Source: Amycolatopsis sp. EV170708-02-1
Lineage (GTDB): Bacteria > Actinomycetota > Actinomycetes > Mycobacteriales > Pseudonocardiaceae
NCBI RefSeq assembly: GCF_022479115.1
Contig: NZ_CP092497.1
Coordinates: 1,612,001-1,676,000 of the forward strand
Reading direction: 5' to 3'
DNA: 64,000 nt
The notes below the pieces were generated by a model, which did not search any database, was not told the origin of the DNA, and saw only the letters and a list, made by a program, of their open reading frames with translations. A program made the translations under genes and the position numbers. This document shows, piece after piece, positions 63,383-64,000 of the stretch (within the stretch, counting starts at the first letter, position 1; the number at the start of each line of letters is the position of its first letter).

Positions 63383-63461
63383 GGGTCTTCCTCCGCGTTC
63401 GTGACCGCCGTTGGCACGTTGGAGGTGAACGGTAGGGGCGTCGGCGCAGGTCAGGGAGTCG

Positions 63462-63488
63462 GTCGGTGTCTCAGTTTGAGACACCGAC
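63462..63488. promoter_or_regulatory. Operator palindrome between amidohydrolase operon and GAF-domain regulator
   Basis: Perfect 12-bp arms GTCGGTGTCTCA / TGAGACACCGAC separated by GTT. It lies in the divergent gap (63383-63563) and is the natural binding site for the regulator at 63564. Confidence 0.75.
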
Positions 63489-63563
63489 GGTCCTGTGGGA
63501 CGCGGGTCGCGCACGTACGCTGAGCGAAGGTCCGAACGCAGTGTCGCGTCCCGGGAGGTCGAT

Positions 63564-64000
63564 GTGGAGAGCGCGAATGCGGTGATCGCGCCGCGGTTGC
63601 GGGCGTCCTGGCAGCGCAGCGCCCGGTACGGCGCGCCCGAGGACGAGGTCCGGCCGGTGTTCACCGGGTCGCTGGACACCGGTTCGCTGTTGTACGAGTG
63701 CGGCAACGAGGTGTTGCGGGGTCTGCAGGCGACGCTGGCGAACGAGCCGGTCAGCTTGATGATCACCGACAGTGAGGGCCTGGTGCTGAGCAGGCTGTGC
63801 ACGGACGCGTCGATCGTCCGGTCGTTGGATCGGGTGCATCTGGCGCCGGGGTTCTACTTCGCGGAGAGCAACGCCGGGACCAACGGGCTGGGTTTGGCGC
63901 TGGCCGATCGTGCGCCGACGTTGGTGCGGGCGGCGGAGCATTACTGCACGGGGTTGCGGGGTTATACGTGTGCGGCGGTGCCGGTGCTGGATCCGCTGAC
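63564..64000 (+). CDS. AcoR/MimR-type GAF-domain transcriptional activator, N-terminal part (cut by window end)
   Basis: 146 residues are visible from GTG 63564, which follows GGGAGG by 5 bases. RLRASWQRSARYGAPEDEVRP begins the regulator, and GAF-domain features follow (VSLMITDSEGLVLSRL, GFYFAESNAGTNGLGLALADRAPTLVRAAEHYCTGLRGYTCAAVPVLDPL). The E-x-N-x-G-T-N-G-L-G signature is characteristic of AcoR-like activators that, in actinobacteria, control propane- and alcohol-oxidation genes. The central AAA domain and HTH lie outside the window. It diverges from the amidohydrolase operon with a strong palindrome between, so it is the likely activator of that operon. Confidence 0.88.
   Translation, partial: MESANAVIAPRLRASWQRSARYGAPEDEVRPVFTGSLDTGSLLYECGNEVLRGLQATLANEPVSLMITDSEGLVLSRLCTDASIVRSLDRVHLAPGFYFAESNAGTNGLGLALADRAPTLVRAAEHYCTGLRGYTCAAVPVLDPL

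Overview
The window is about 70 percent G+C with actinobacterial gene content: GTG and TTG starts, many apparently leaderless promoters, F420-dependent (LLM-class) enzymes, a LAL/LuxR regulator, Tat-exported cholesterol oxidase, and CBM2/CBM56 secreted enzymes. The overall style points to Pseudonocardiales, most likely an Amycolatopsis-like soil actinomycete; this is inference from content, not from a marker gene. I saw no rRNA, tRNA, CRISPR array, insertion sequence or phage module. It reads as an ordinary chromosomal arm with many small operons and divergent regulator/target pairs.

Layout. 1-11.5 kb: AraC-type regulator tail, fructosamine-kinase-like protein, TetR/SDR pair, a Cml-type exporter behind a possible attenuator leader with an FGE-like gene, a DapB-like dehydrogenase with a CMD-family protein, cholesterol oxidase, an S4 protein and an ArsR/MFS pair. 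11.5-16 kb: FMN reductase and two overlapping secreted beta-helix proteins, each with a CBM2. 16-20.6 kb: methyltransferase/TetR pair, folD with a cyclodeaminase, an exported peptidoglycan-binding protein and a Cys-rich protein. 20.6-27 kb: a large CBM56 beta-helix protein behind a DasR-like site, aldehyde dehydrogenase, and an oxidative-stress block (catalase-like protein, DUF4383, manganese catalase) with a sigB-like promoter. 27-35 kb: SH3-like protein, glutaredoxin and LAL regulator in one operon; then a LanM lanthipeptide synthetase with a coupled precursor that has no cysteine; a CoA-transferase; and a hidden 30-residue His-rich peptide gene with its own promoter, RBS and downstream hairpin. 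35-38.5 kb: two divergent secreted beta-propeller (PLL-like) genes, both frameshifted. 38.5-50.8 kb: housekeeping and transport genes (M20 peptidase, hydrolase, ArsR/SRPBCC, lipoprotein, aldo/keto reductase, LLM enzyme, uppP, histidine phosphatase, M3 peptidase). 50.8-58 kb: divergent aminotransferase/MocR with overlapping start codons, PAP2-like membrane protein, beta-helix/TetR pair. 57-60.6 kb: SWIM-domain and DUF6493-like proteins with overlapping 3' ends. 60.6-64 kb: alcohol dehydrogenase, DUF59 protein and amidohydrolase in one operon, divergent from a GAF-domain activator across a 12-bp-arm palindrome. This is the accessory set usually found with propane-type monooxygenases, but no monooxygenase is in view.

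Long perfect palindromes recur at gene 3' ends. Two of them supply the last codons and stop of the gene they touch. Single-base frameshifts concentrate between 36 and 52.5 kb, several of them in short G/C runs; sequencing error and real decay cannot be told apart here.
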